Made by a program: the position numbers and the translations under genes
Shown: positions 15,977 to 24,633 of the stretch, one piece after another
Layout of the letters: the number at the start of each line of letters is the position of its first letter
How positions within the stretch are numbered: position 1 is the first letter of the stretch
DNA from: Acidobacteriota bacterium
Lineage (GTDB): Bacteria > Acidobacteriota > Terriglobia > Bryobacterales > Bryobacteraceae
DNA length: 55,715 nt
Direction of reading: 5' to 3'
NCBI GenBank assembly: GCA_025353165.1
Contig: JANXRE010000191.1
Coordinates: forward strand, 1 to 55,715
The notes under the pieces: generated by a model
Database searches by the model: none
What the model was told of the DNA's origin: nothing
Seen by the model: only the letters and a program-made list of their open reading frames with translations

Positions 15977-15992
15977 TGGCATCCCGACTGCA
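15977..15992 (+). promoter_or_regulatory. Possible sigma-54 (-24/-12) promoter before flgB
   Basis: TGGCA at 15977-15981 and TGCA at 15989-15992 place the invariant GG (15978-15979) and GC (15990-15991) exactly 10 bases apart, as sigma-54 requires, and match 9 of the best-conserved positions. Transcription would begin about 16002-16003, only about 4 bases before the flgB ATG. Sigma-54 control of basal-body genes is common in other phyla. The near absence of a leader is odd, and I see no activator sites, so this remains a candidate. Confidence 0.45.
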
Positions 15993-16006
15993 TTTAGTTC
16001 GGCGAC

Positions 16007-16339
16007 ATGTTGGATCCGATTTCGCACCGGCTGGAGTATTACATGGATCTGCTGAGCGCCCGGCAAAAACTGGTCGCGTCCAACATCGCGAACCTGGACA
16101 CGCCCGGTTACCGCACCCGCGACATCGATTTTCACTTCGAATTCATGAGCGAGGTCGAGGGTGTCCCGTCTAACGTCGTTGAACCGGGGGGGCTAAAGGT
16201 AAAGAGCGACGGGAACAATGTGGATATGGACCGGGAGGCGCGGCTGCTTTCGGAGAATGCGATCCGGTTCAATGCCGCCACGAACCTGCTCCGGGGCCAG
16301 ATCCGCATGGTCAGAAGCGCTATTCAGGAGGGTAAGTAA
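16007..16339 (+). CDS. flgB: Flagellar basal-body rod protein FlgB
   Basis: FlgB is a proximal rod subunit exported through the flagellar type III apparatus. The 110-residue product has the rod/hook-family N-terminal motif in QKLVASNIANLDTPGYRTRD (the ANNxANxxTPGY signature) and ends in the conserved heptad-like helix NLLRGQIRMVRSAIQEG. The length is slightly short of the usual 120-135 residues. There is no Shine-Dalgarno before the ATG. It is the first gene of the operon flgB-flgC-fliE-fliF-fliG-fliH-fliI-fliJ, and its TAA shares one base with the flgC ATG. Confidence 0.93.
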   Translation: MLDPISHRLEYYMDLLSARQKLVASNIANLDTPGYRTRDIDFHFEFMSEVEGVPSNVVEPGGLKVKSDGNNVDMDREARLLSENAIRFNAATNLLRGQIRMVRSAIQEGK

Positions 16340-16767
16340 TGAGCTTGTTCTCAGCCTTGTCCGTCAGTTCATCCGGGATGACGGCGCAGCGAACGCGCGC
16401 CGAATTGCTGGTCGAGAACCTCGCCAATTCCGAAACGACGCGCACCCCCGCCGGCGGGCCATACCGCCGGAAAGACGCCGTCTTCACCACCGCGGATCAG
16501 GACTCGCCGTTCTCTTCCGTCTTCCAAAGCGAAATGGGCACGGGCGTGAGAGTCGCCGACATCCTCCAGGATGAGCGGGAACCCGACCGCCGCTACTTGC
16601 CCGGCCATCCGGACGCCGATACCGAAGGTTACGTCGCATTTCCGAGAATTAACCCCGCCGAAGACATGGTGGACCTGCTGGGCGCATCGCGCGGCTATCA
16701 GGCCAACGTGGCGGCCATTAGCGCGGTCAAGGATATGATCGCGCGCTCGATTGATCTTTTGAAGTGA
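16339..16767 (+). CDS. flgC: Flagellar basal-body rod protein FlgC
   Basis: A 142-residue proximal rod subunit. The N-terminus carries ALSVSSSGMTAQRTRAELL followed by ENLANSETT, the rod-protein signature, and the C-terminus has the FlgC-specific ending PAEDMVDLLGASRGYQANVA with a final helix IARSIDLLK that packs in the rod. It overlaps flgB by one base and is followed 4 bases later by fliE, so the three are co-translated. Confidence 0.95.
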   Translation: MSLFSALSVSSSGMTAQRTRAELLVENLANSETTRTPAGGPYRRKDAVFTTADQDSPFSSVFQSEMGTGVRVADILQDEREPDRRYLPGHPDADTEGYVAFPRINPAEDMVDLLGASRGYQANVAAISAVKDMIARSIDLLK

Positions 16768-16771
16768 TTCC

Positions 16772-17074
16772 ATGACCATTCCTATTCAAGGCTCAAGTCC
16801 GATCCGGCCGCCGGTTGTGGAGCTGCCGCTGGCGCCTTCCAGCCCGTCCCAGCCGGGAGTTTTCAGCGCAATGTTCCGCAACAGCGTGCAAGAGGTGCAG
16901 GGGTTCCAGAATCAGGCCCAGAAAAGCGTGGAAGGGTTCCTTTCGGGCGAGTCTGAGGATCTGCACAAAGTCGCGCTGGCGACGCAGAAAGCCGAACTGT
17001 CCTTCGAGATGTTTCTCCAGGTGAGAAATAAGGTGGTTCAGGCCTACCAGGAAGTCATGAGGATGCAAGTCTGA
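16772..17074 (+). CDS. fliE: Flagellar hook-basal body protein FliE
   Basis: FliE joins the MS ring (FliF) to the rod. The 100-residue protein has a variable, proline-rich N-terminus and the conserved C-terminal half LHKVALATQKAELSFEMFLQ then VRNKVVQAYQEVMRMQV, diagnostic for FliE. Its size is normal (about 100-110). It sits between flgC and fliF, as in many phyla. Confidence 0.95.
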   Translation: MTIPIQGSSPIRPPVVELPLAPSSPSQPGVFSAMFRNSVQEVQGFQNQAQKSVEGFLSGESEDLHKVALATQKAELSFEMFLQVRNKVVQAYQEVMRMQV

Positions 17075-17102
17075 CAGATAGGCGTGCGCCCGGCACCGAC
17101 CC

Positions 17103-18779
17103 ATGGACCAGATAAAGCAGCTCTTCGCAAACCTTACACTCCGGCAGAAAGTCTCCATCTGTGCCGCGGCCCTCGGCGTCATCGGACTGCTGGTTGCGCT
17201 GTCGCACTGGAACAAGGAGCGCGACTTCAAACCGGTCTACACCGGCCTTGCCTCGGAGGACGCCGGTCAGGTGCTCGCGAAACTGAAGGAATCGTCCATT
17301 GAGTACCGGCTGGCCGACAACGGAACTTCCGTCCTGGTTCCATCCGGCAAGGTAGCCGAACTGCGTCTCTCCCTGGCGGCTTCGGGGCTCCCGAAATCCG
17401 GGCGCATCGGGTTCGAGATTTTTGATCGCAATAATTTCGGCGCATCGGAGTTCGCCGAGCAGATCAATTATCATCGCGCGCTGGAGGGCGAACTCGAGCG
17501 CACCATTATGTCGCTGGCCGAAGTGGAACGAGCGCGAGTTCACATAACCTTCCCAAAAGACTCGATTTATACGGAATCGAAGCAGCCGGCAAAGGCCAGC
17601 GTCTTACTGACGCTTCGAACCGGGGCGAGACTCTCCGCGGAGAACGTCACGGCAATTTGCCGTCTGACTGCGAGCGCCGTCGAGGGACTCAGTCCGGAAG
17701 GGGTTTCCGTTGTGGATATGCGCGGCAACCCGCTGAACCGGCCCCGGGCAACCGGGTTGAATGACGCGTCCGCGCCCTCGGAGGCGACACTGGAATATCG
17801 TCAGCAGATCGAGCGGGAGTTGCTGGGGAAAATTGCCAGCACACTGGAGCCGATGCTGGGGGCAGACCGGTTCCGTACCGGCGTTTCCGTGGATTGCGAC
17901 TTCTCGAGCGGGGAAGTGAGTCAAGAGGAATGGGACCCGGCAAAATCGGTTATAGTGGCCTCCCAGCGTACCGAGGACGGCGTCACTTCAGCAACCGCTT
18001 CAGGAGTTCCCGGCACTGCGTCGAGCCTCCCTCGACCTACCTCCCGCCCGTCCGGCGGCGCGGGAGCAAACACCCGGCGAACGGAGAACGTCACCTATGC
18101 CTCCAATCGCTTGGTAAAGCACACCAAGCTGCCCCAAGGCAGCATCCGGCGAATCTCGGTTGCAGTGCTCCTGGACCACACCCTGCGCTTCGAGGGCGCC
18201 AAGCGCATTATCGAACCCCCGACCCCGGAGCGGGTCAAGGTGGTACACGACCTGGTTGCGGGAATTGCCGGCATCGTGCCCGAGCGGGGAGATCAGCTCA
18301 TCGTCGAGAGTTCCCCGTTCGAGTCCACTCTGACAGCGGAACCGCCATCGTCCGCTCCGCCGGTTGCACCGCCGGCGAACGGCCGGGATTGGATGCAAAA
18401 TATGTTGTCGAACAAGCAGTTTCGGATCGTCGCCGGGGTTGGTTGCGGCCTGTTGTTAGCCCTGCTGACGGGAATTGGGTTCCTGGCCGGACGCAGAAAG
18501 GCTCGCAAAAAGGTGGCGGTTCAAAGCGTGCTTGAAGGAGGATCACTCAGCCAGAAGTCACTGGCGCAGCCGGACATCGAGAAACAATTGGAATCTCAGG
18601 TTTCCGAGCACAAGGCCCTGAAGTCGAGGCAGACCGAGGAAATCCTGAGCTCTCTCAAGATGCCGGACGTCACGACCAAGAAAGCCGAAGTCCTCGTAAG
18701 ACAGATTCAAACGGAGGCCAAGAGGGATCCCATTGCCGCCGCGCAGGTGGTCCGCTCCTGGTTAACTGCATCTGAGTAG
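17103..18779 (+). CDS. fliF: Flagellar MS-ring protein FliF
   Basis: FliF (558 residues) forms the membrane MS ring on which the motor and export gate assemble. A first transmembrane helix lies near residues 20-37 (SICAAALGVIGLLVALS). The YscJ-like ring-building motif follows (FKPVYTGLASEDAGQVLAKL, then NYHRALEGELERTIMSL and ERARVHITFPKDS). Next come a low-complexity, serine/glycine-rich insertion around residues 290-330 and a second transmembrane helix (RIVAGVGCGLLLALLTGIGF). The C-terminal tail, which normally binds FliG, contains KMPDVTTKKAEVLVRQI and ends WLTASE. The next gene, fliG, begins in or right after its end. Confidence 0.95.
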   Translation: MDQIKQLFANLTLRQKVSICAAALGVIGLLVALSHWNKERDFKPVYTGLASEDAGQVLAKLKESSIEYRLADNGTSVLVPSGKVAELRLSLAASGLPKSGRIGFEIFDRNNFGASEFAEQINYHRALEGELERTIMSLAEVERARVHITFPKDSIYTESKQPAKASVLLTLRTGARLSAENVTAICRLTASAVEGLSPEGVSVVDMRGNPLNRPRATGLNDASAPSEATLEYRQQIERELLGKIASTLEPMLGADRFRTGVSVDCDFSSGEVSQEEWDPAKSVIVASQRTEDGVTSATASGVPGTASSLPRPTSRPSGGAGANTRRTENVTYASNRLVKHTKLPQGSIRRISVAVLLDHTLRFEGAKRIIEPPTPERVKVVHDLVAGIAGIVPERGDQLIVESSPFESTLTAEPPSSAPPVAPPANGRDWMQNMLSNKQFRIVAGVGCGLLLALLTGIGFLAGRRKARKKVAVQSVLEGGSLSQKSLAQPDIEKQLESQVSEHKALKSRQTEEILSSLKMPDVTTKKAEVLVRQIQTEAKRDPIAAAQVVRSWLTASE

Positions 18780-18837
18780 CTTACCGGTCCCAGCCGAAAA
18801 GCCGAACGGCATTCGAAAAGCCGCTATCCTGCTGATC

Positions 18838-19800
18838 ATGCTCGGCGAGGAATCGAGCGCCGATATCCTGCGAAATCTGGACGAAGAAGAGATCGCGCGG
18901 ATTGGCAGAGAGGTCGCCCGTTTATCCTCGATCAGCTCCGACCAGGCGGAAACTGTCTTGGAAGAGTTCTACCAGATGGCCCTGGCCCACGATTATGTGA
19001 TCAAGGGGGGCATGGAATACGCGCGCAAAATGCTGATCAGCGCTTTCGGCGCGGAGCCGGCCAAAAGGATCCTGGATCGCCTGGCGAAGAGCCTGAGCGC
19101 CGATTCCGCCAACTTCGACGTTATCCAGAAGGCGGACCCGCAGCAACTGGCCAAGTTTATCCACAGCGAGCATCCGCAGACGATCGCGCTGATTCTGTCC
19201 CACCTGAATCCGTCGCAGGCGGCGGGTCTCTTGTTCTCGTTGCCCGTGGAGATGCGCGGGGATATCGCCCTCCGCATGGCCAATCTGGATCAGATCTCTC
19301 CGGAAATCATCACCAAGATCGCCCGGGTGATCGGCTTCAAGCTCAAGTCACTCGGAGAAGTCAGCCGCGAGGCATACGGGGGCGTCCGGGCGGTCTCGGA
19401 GATGTTCAACCGGCTGGATTCGAACACGAGCAAGGAGATCCTCGAAAGCATCGAGCGGGACGATCCGAACCTCGTCGAGACGATCCGCCACCTGATGTTC
19501 GTGTTCGAGGACCTACTGCTTCTGGACCCAAACGCCGTCAAGGAGCTGGTTCCCAAGATCGACAAAAAGGTGCTGACGATCGCGCTAAAGGGCACCAGCG
19601 AGCAACTCAAGAATCACCTGCTGGCGGCGATGTCGCAACGCGGCGCGGAGATGCTGCGCGAGGACATGGAGTCCCTGGGGCCGGTGAAGATCAAGGATGT
19701 CGAGGCGTCCCAGCAGCAAATCATATCCCTGGTCCGGAAGCTCGAGGCCGATGGGGTGATCAGCCTGAGAGGAACCGCGGGTGAGCAGTATGTCGTGTAG
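18838..19800 (+). CDS. fliG: Flagellar motor switch protein FliG
   Basis: FliG couples torque from the stator to the switch and MS ring. The product is at least 320 residues with the N-terminal FliF-binding domain, the EHPQTIALILSHLNP motif of the middle domain, and the C-terminal torque helix (LMFVFEDLLLLDPNAVKELV) with its charged residues. The first standard start is the ATG at 18838, but the same frame upstream encodes GIRKAAILLI directly before MLGEESSADIL, matching the family N-terminus (KAAILLLSLGEE). The true start must therefore lie between 18766 and 18811 on a non-standard codon (CTG 18766 or 18772, or ATT 18811), or the frame is reached by shifting from fliF. An upstream in-frame TAA at 18763 bounds it. 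Confidence 0.93.
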   Translation: MLGEESSADILRNLDEEEIARIGREVARLSSISSDQAETVLEEFYQMALAHDYVIKGGMEYARKMLISAFGAEPAKRILDRLAKSLSADSANFDVIQKADPQQLAKFIHSEHPQTIALILSHLNPSQAAGLLFSLPVEMRGDIALRMANLDQISPEIITKIARVIGFKLKSLGEVSREAYGGVRAVSEMFNRLDSNTSKEILESIERDDPNLVETIRHLMFVFEDLLLLDPNAVKELVPKIDKKVLTIALKGTSEQLKNHLLAAMSQRGAEMLREDMESLGPVKIKDVEASQQQIISLVRKLEADGVISLRGTAGEQYVV

Positions 19801-20416
19801 GCTTCTTCCTTCCGAAGCGAGGGCGGAACCGATTCGATGGGGTCCGGCATCGATTCGGACTCAGGCTACACCACCGCCCAGTCCGGTTCTGCAGGCTACC
19901 GTCCAGGAGGCGGCTGACGAGATTGAGGCACGCGAGCAGGCGGCCTTCCAGCGAGGCCTGGCCGCCGGATCTCAACAGGAACGCGACCGCGTCGATCCCG
20001 TCCTGGCCCGTCTGGCCCGAACCATCGCCGACCTGGGAGACGCGCGAGCCAGAGCGTTGACCGACGCGGACCACGACATTGTCCAACTCTCGATCGCCGT
20101 CGCACGCCGCATTCTGCGCCGCGAATTAACCGTAGACCCCGATTCCCTTTCCGGCATCGTCAAGGCCGCGCTGGAACGCCTTGTGGCCCGCGAAACCCAG
20201 CGCGTTCGCGTCCATCCGGAGGATGCCGGTTGCGTCCAGATGCATCTGCGGTCGGCCGGAACCCCACCTGGAATCGAGGTGTGCCCCGATCCCTCACTGG
20301 AACGAGGGAGTATCATCTTCGAAACGGCGCGCGGAAATCTGGACGCCTCGGTGTCGACCCAACTGATCGAAATTGAACGCGGGTTGACTGACATGCTGCG
20401 GAGCCGGAGCTCATGA
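19781..20416 (+). CDS. fliH: Flagellar assembly protein FliH
   Basis: FliH is the cytoplasmic stator-like regulator of the FliI ATPase. The 211-residue product has the expected glutamine/alanine/glutamate-rich coiled-coil (AADEIEAREQAAFQRGLAAG), the FliH core DHDIVQLSIAVARRILRREL and the C-terminal FliI/HrpE-like domain (RVRVHPEDAGCVQMHL, GSIIFETARGNLDASVSTQL). It begins inside the fliG end (GTG 19781, with an alternative ATG at 19790) and overlaps fliI by ATGA. Confidence 0.9.
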   Translation: MSSMSCRLLPSEARAEPIRWGPASIRTQATPPPSPVLQATVQEAADEIEAREQAAFQRGLAAGSQQERDRVDPVLARLARTIADLGDARARALTDADHDIVQLSIAVARRILRRELTVDPDSLSGIVKAALERLVARETQRVRVHPEDAGCVQMHLRSAGTPPGIEVCPDPSLERGSIIFETARGNLDASVSTQLIEIERGLTDMLRSRSS

Positions 20417-21720
20417 ATGCCGCCAAGGCCCTCGCCGCCATCGAAACCCTCGATTCGCTCGTGTGGACTGGCTCCGTTACGCAGGTCGTGGGACTGCTGA
20501 TCGAGTCGCAGGGCCCCGCCGCGGCGGTGGGCGACTTCTGCGAGATTGCTATGTCCAGCGGCCGCCGGGTTCGAACCCAGGTAATCGGTTTCCGCAACGG
20601 GCGTTTGCTCTCCATGCCGCTGGAAGAGACCGGCGGACTCCAACTCGGCGACAAGATCGTCTCCCGCCCGGAAGCCGCGCGAGTTGAAGTGGGACGCCAG
20701 TTGCTGGGACGGGTTCTGGACGGATTTGGCCGCCCCATCGATAAAGGTCCGCCAATCGAACCCGAGCACGCCTACGATCTCTACGCGTCGCCTCCTGGAC
20801 CCCTTGATCGCGAGCACATCGAAGAGCCGCTGATCACCGGCATCCGCGCGATCGATGGCCTGATGCCGTGCGGGAAAGGCCAGCGCATCGGCGTCTTCGG
20901 AGGCAGCGGCGTTGGCAAGAGCACACTGCTGGGCGCGATGGCGCGGCAAAGTTCGGCGGATGTCAGCGTGATCGCGCTGATTGGCGAGCGCAACCGCGAG
21001 GTCCGGGATTTTCTCGAAAAAGAGCTGAGCGAAGCCGGCCTTCGCAAGAGCGTGGTGGTGGTGGCAACGTCCGACATGCCCGCTCCGCTGAGAATCCGGG
21101 CTGTGTTTGTGGCGCTCGCCATATCCGAGTACTTCCGCGATCAGGGCGCGGACGTCCTGCTGGTGATGGATTCGGTGACGCGCCTGGCCATGGCGCAGCG
21201 CGAAATCGGCCTGGCGGCGGGAGAGCCGCCGAGCCAGAAAGGTTACACGCCCTCCGTATTCAACCTGATGCCACGCATCTTCGAGCGGGCCGGCCGTTTC
21301 AAGAAAGGCTCGATCACCGGATTCTTTACGGTGCTGGTGGAAGGCGACGATTTCAACGAGCCGATTGCCGACGCCGTGCGCGGCATCCTCGATGGGCATA
21401 TCATTCTTTCCCGCGCCCTCGGATCCGCCGGCCATTACCCGGCCATCGACGTCCTCCAGTCCGTCAGCCGCCTGGCCGGGCGCGTTTCCTCGCCCGAAGA
21501 CCGAAGCGCAGCGCAGAAGATCCGCGCCGCCCTGGCCGACTATCAGCGATCTGAAGACCTCATCAACCTCGGCGCCTACGTCGCGGGTTCGAATCCGTCG
21601 CTCGACACCGCTCTCCAGCTCCGCCCGAAACTGCTGGATTTTCTGAAGCAAGCCGCCCATGAACAGGTGGACATGACGGTGACCCAAGCGAAGATGAAGG
21701 AACTGGCCGCCGCGCTATGA
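20413..21720 (+). CDS. fliI: Flagellum-specific ATP synthase FliI
   Basis: FliI (435 residues) is the hexameric ATPase that energises flagellar type III export. It has the F1-beta-like nucleotide fold: Walker A GGSGVGKSTLLGAMARQ, Walker B in DVLLVMDSVTRLAMAQREI, the switch GEPPSQKGYTPSVF and the FliI-specific SITGFFTVLVEGDD. The N-terminal domain region, beginning at residue 20, carries TQVVGLLIESQGPAAAVGD. Length and motifs are normal. It is coupled by ATGA to fliH upstream and fliJ downstream. Confidence 0.97.
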   Translation: MNAAKALAAIETLDSLVWTGSVTQVVGLLIESQGPAAAVGDFCEIAMSSGRRVRTQVIGFRNGRLLSMPLEETGGLQLGDKIVSRPEAARVEVGRQLLGRVLDGFGRPIDKGPPIEPEHAYDLYASPPGPLDREHIEEPLITGIRAIDGLMPCGKGQRIGVFGGSGVGKSTLLGAMARQSSADVSVIALIGERNREVRDFLEKELSEAGLRKSVVVVATSDMPAPLRIRAVFVALAISEYFRDQGADVLLVMDSVTRLAMAQREIGLAAGEPPSQKGYTPSVFNLMPRIFERAGRFKKGSITGFFTVLVEGDDFNEPIADAVRGILDGHIILSRALGSAGHYPAIDVLQSVSRLAGRVSSPEDRSAAQKIRAALADYQRSEDLINLGAYVAGSNPSLDTALQLRPKLLDFLKQAAHEQVDMTVTQAKMKELAAAL

Positions 21721-22181
21721 AGCGTTTTGAGTTTCCTCTCCAACGGGTAGCGGACTGGCGCGAAAAGCAACTGACCCTCGAAGAAATGAAGTTGGAGCGT
21801 CTGAATGGGGACTTGAGCCTCCTCGACGGCCGGCGGCGGGCGCTGGACACCGAGCAAACGGCAGCCGACCGAGCCGTTCTGCAGGCGCGAACGGTCACAT
21901 CCGAGGAATTACAGCGCCTCGACGCCTTCCGGCGATATGCCACAAACCAGCGGGCCCTGATTGCCGGCCAGCGCGCGCAAGCCGAGCGCCTGATCGCCGA
22001 GCAGCGAACCAAACTGCTGGAGGCGCGCCGCAACGTGGAGCTCCTGAAACGCCTCCACGGCAAGAGACTGGCTGCCTGGAAGCTCGAGTTCAACCGCGAA
22101 ATCGAGCAGCTAGCGGCCGAATCTCACTTGAGCCGGATCCACACGGCCATGGCAGAGGCTCCCCGATTGGCCCAGGAATAG
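21717..22181 (+). CDS. fliJ: Flagellar export chaperone FliJ
   Basis: FliJ is the gamma-like coiled-coil stalk that links FliI to the export gate. The 154-residue product is almost wholly helical and charged, beginning KRFEFPLQRVADWREKQL as FliJ proteins do and continuing as one coiled coil (LEEMKLERLNGDLSLLDGRR and beyond). It overlaps fliI by ATGA. The last 58 bases overlap, tail to tail, with the 3' end of the GH127 gene on the other strand, so the operon ends here. Confidence 0.9.
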   Translation: MKRFEFPLQRVADWREKQLTLEEMKLERLNGDLSLLDGRRRALDTEQTAADRAVLQARTVTSEELQRLDAFRRYATNQRALIAGQRAQAERLIAEQRTKLLEARRNVELLKRLHGKRLAAWKLEFNREIEQLAAESHLSRIHTAMAEAPRLAQE

Positions 22182-24052
22182 TAGGGGATGAAAACGAGTT
22201 CGGCGGGCGCCGTGGGCGTCGCCTGGGACGCGCCGATCCCTTCATAAAGCGGCTGCTCCATCGTCGGTTTCGAGTCGGCCAGCCCCACATGCTTCAGTAC
22301 CAGAACGCCCCCCAGTAGATCTTTCCGGAACTCTTCCGCGAATGGCTTTGCCTGAGCCGTCAGCGACAGATCAAACGGGGTTTTCTCGCCGGCCTGGTCC
22401 TGTTGCTCCAGGCAGTACACCAGCGGACCGCGCTGGACCGCCGCTTTCCTCCAGTTCTCGAGCAACCGGGGATTGGACGCTATCAGTTGCGGTCTGGAAT
22501 CGAATTTGATCTGCACCACGTCACCCGGCCGCCAGGTTCGCCGGATCGGATAGTATTTGCCCGCGGGAGCGGTAACGGACCCGCCCGGATAGGTGATCCG
22601 TGTCGAGCGGGACCAGCCGGGCACGCGCAGGAACAACGTGAATTCGGCCGGCTGCTCGGGCGAGACTGCCAGCGTCACCGAACCGTCCCACGGATATTTC
22701 GTGTCCTGCCGGACGCGGATCGGGGTCCCGTCCTCCAGCTTCCAGGTCAGCTCCGACTGGTCGTAAAGATGCACGTACAACCCGTCCCGGTTCGTGCTGT
22801 AGAAGTATCCGGGGAGCGAGGCGAGCACCCGCTGGAGGTTCGGCGGGCAGCAAGTGGTGTCGTACCACGGATTGCGGATCTTCTCGCCCGTCGAGGCCAG
22901 TGGATTCCGGTAGCAGTAGAGCGTGCCGTCCAGCGACATCCCCGAGTCGATCCCGTTGTAAAGCGCGCGCTCGATTACATCGGCATACTTCGATTCGCCC
23001 GTCGCCTGCAGCATCCGGAAATTGAAGAACATGTTGCCGATCGCGGCGCAACTCTCCGTATACGCGGCGAGATTCGGAAGCTCGAACGCTTCTCCGAACG
23101 CCTCGCCGTCCGATCGCGATCCCACGCCGCCGGTGATGTACATCTTCCGGGCCGTGAGATCCGTCCACAACCGGTCCAGCGTCTCGCGATAGGCGGCGTC
23201 TCCCGTCTCGATGTAGTAATCCGCGGCGCCTGAAGCGGCGTACATGGCGCGGACCGCGTGCCCCTCGAACTCCGGCCGCGAAGTGAACGGCTTGCCGCTG
23301 AACATATACGCGATTTGAGACTCGCTAAGTTTCAACCGGTCGCGTTCCACGCCGCTCAGGAGATAACCCGCCAAGTCCAAATACGCCTTGTTCCCCGTGA
23401 CGCGATACAACTCGATCACCGCCAGCTCAAACTCGGGATGCCCGGTCAACAAAGGCCGCTTTTCCGGACCGAATTCCGAGACCAGGTAGTTCACAAACTT
23501 GATTCCGGCGTCGAGCAAGCGCCGGTTGCCATCGGCCCGGTACCGCGCGATGGCGGCTTGCAACATATGGCCGAGGCAGTACAGTTCGTGCGACCGGTAC
23601 ATCTCCGTGAACCGCAACTTCGCCCGGTCGTCCTGGTAGTAAGTGTTCAGATAACCGCTCGGCTCCTGGGCGGCCACGATGTCGTCGGTAAGCCGGTCCA
23701 ACGCCGACGTCAGATCCGGCCGGTCCTCGCTTTGCAGCACGAACGCAGCCGCTTCCATCCATTTATAAACGTCGGAATCGGTGTACAGCGGCCCTTGGCG
23801 CGGCCCTTGCTTCCGGCCCGACAGCCGCCGAAAGTTATCCACGATCCCGTGCGCTTCAAGCAATTCCAGCATCCCGGGCAGGCTCTTCTCAACGTTGACC
23901 TGGCGCCGCGGCTCCCAGAATCCGCCAGCGAGCCGGACGGCCTTCACTGGAACCGGATGGAGCTTCGCATACGGCGACCTCGTCAGGTCCACGATCCCCT
24001 GCGCCACCAGCGATGCGGCGGCTAACAAACCAATGATTGCTGTTCTCGCCAT
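22124..24052 (-). CDS. GH127 (DUF1680) beta-L-arabinofuranosidase-like glycoside hydrolase
   Basis: A 642-residue secreted or periplasmic enzyme with signal peptide ARTAIIGLLAAASLVAQG. It carries GH127 hallmarks: PVPVKAVRLAGGFWEPR near the N-terminus, the (alpha/alpha)6 barrel residues PSGYLNTYY and HELYCLGHMLQAAIA, and the cysteine-based active site. TESCAAIGNMFFNFR supplies the Glu and Cys zinc ligands and TTCCPPNLQRVLASLPGYFY supplies the Cys-Cys pair that includes the nucleophile in characterised HypBA1. Family members remove terminal beta-L-arabinofuranose or related sugars from plant or microbial glycans. It overlaps the 5' neighbour maf by 31 bases. The exact sugar is unknown. Confidence 0.92.
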   Translation of the reverse strand: MARTAIIGLLAAASLVAQGIVDLTRSPYAKLHPVPVKAVRLAGGFWEPRRQVNVEKSLPGMLELLEAHGIVDNFRRLSGRKQGPRQGPLYTDSDVYKWMEAAAFVLQSEDRPDLTSALDRLTDDIVAAQEPSGYLNTYYQDDRAKLRFTEMYRSHELYCLGHMLQAAIARYRADGNRRLLDAGIKFVNYLVSEFGPEKRPLLTGHPEFELAVIELYRVTGNKAYLDLAGYLLSGVERDRLKLSESQIAYMFSGKPFTSRPEFEGHAVRAMYAASGAADYYIETGDAAYRETLDRLWTDLTARKMYITGGVGSRSDGEAFGEAFELPNLAAYTESCAAIGNMFFNFRMLQATGESKYADVIERALYNGIDSGMSLDGTLYCYRNPLASTGEKIRNPWYDTTCCPPNLQRVLASLPGYFYSTNRDGLYVHLYDQSELTWKLEDGTPIRVRQDTKYPWDGSVTLAVSPEQPAEFTLFLRVPGWSRSTRITYPGGSVTAPAGKYYPIRRTWRPGDVVQIKFDSRPQLIASNPRLLENWRKAAVQRGPLVYCLEQQDQAGEKTPFDLSLTAQAKPFAEEFRKDLLGGVLVLKHVGLADSKPTMEQPLYEGIGASQATPTAPAELVFIPYYSWANRGASAMAVWIRLK

Positions 24053-24594
24053 AACGATCTCAGATGCCGGTACACCCGAGCGATCGGGAGCCCGACGACG
24101 TTGAAATAATCCCCTTCGATACGATCAATGAACTTCGAAGCCAACCCCTGAATCGCGTACGCACCGGCCTTGTCCATCGGCTCGCCACTGGCCACGTAAC
24201 CTTCGATCTCCGCACCGGTCATGGAGCCGAAATGAACACGGGTCGTCTCCACATCGACGATCAGCGCACTGCCCGCGGCCAGGCAAACACCCGTGATCAC
24301 TTGGTGGTCGCGACCGGCCAGAAGCCGCAGCATCCGAGCGGCATCGGCCGCGTCGCAAGGCTTCTCCAGAACCATGTTATCGACCACCACGACCGTGTCC
24401 GCCCCCAGCGCGATGTCGCCGGGCCCGCGAACCGCCGCTTCCGCCTTCGCCCGCGCGAGCCGCCGGACGTAATCGACCGGACTCTCGCCGCCGTCCCGGG
24501 ACTCGGGCACGTCGGGCGCCCGCATTTCAAACAGCAGGCCCGCGTTAGTCAGGATCTCGCGCCGGCGCGGAGACGTGGATGCCAGGAGCAGCAT
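24022..24594 (-). CDS. maf: Maf-like nucleoside triphosphate pyrophosphatase
   Basis: The 190-residue protein has the Maf/HAM1-fold signature LLLASTSPRRREIL at the N-terminus, the ALGADTVVVVDNMVLEKP active-site strand with acidic residues, the DHQVITGVCL strand, and YAIQGLASKFIDRIEGDYFN near the end. Maf proteins hydrolyse dTTP, UTP or modified nucleotides to monophosphates, as housecleaning enzymes. The GADTVVVVDN form is closer to the YhdE (dTTP/UTP) branch. The start overlaps nothing; the 3' end overlaps the GH127 start. The gene is divergent from the DUF721 gene. Confidence 0.92.
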   Translation of the reverse strand: MLLLASTSPRRREILTNAGLLFEMRAPDVPESRDGGESPVDYVRRLARAKAEAAVRGPGDIALGADTVVVVDNMVLEKPCDAADAARMLRLLAGRDHQVITGVCLAAGSALIVDVETTRVHFGSMTGAEIEGYVASGEPMDKAGAYAIQGLASKFIDRIEGDYFNVVGLPIARVYRHLRSLWREQQSLVC

Positions 24595-24633
24595 ATTTCA
24601 TGGTACTCGCGTGGTAAGATCGTGTGGCATCCC

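Noticed and set aside
19972-21687. A 571-codon open frame on the minus strand opposite fliH/fliI
   Set aside because: It is exactly antisense to two well-conserved flagellar genes; its translation is low in hydrophobic cores and rich in histidine, glutamine and arginine, as expected from GC-rich shadow frames.
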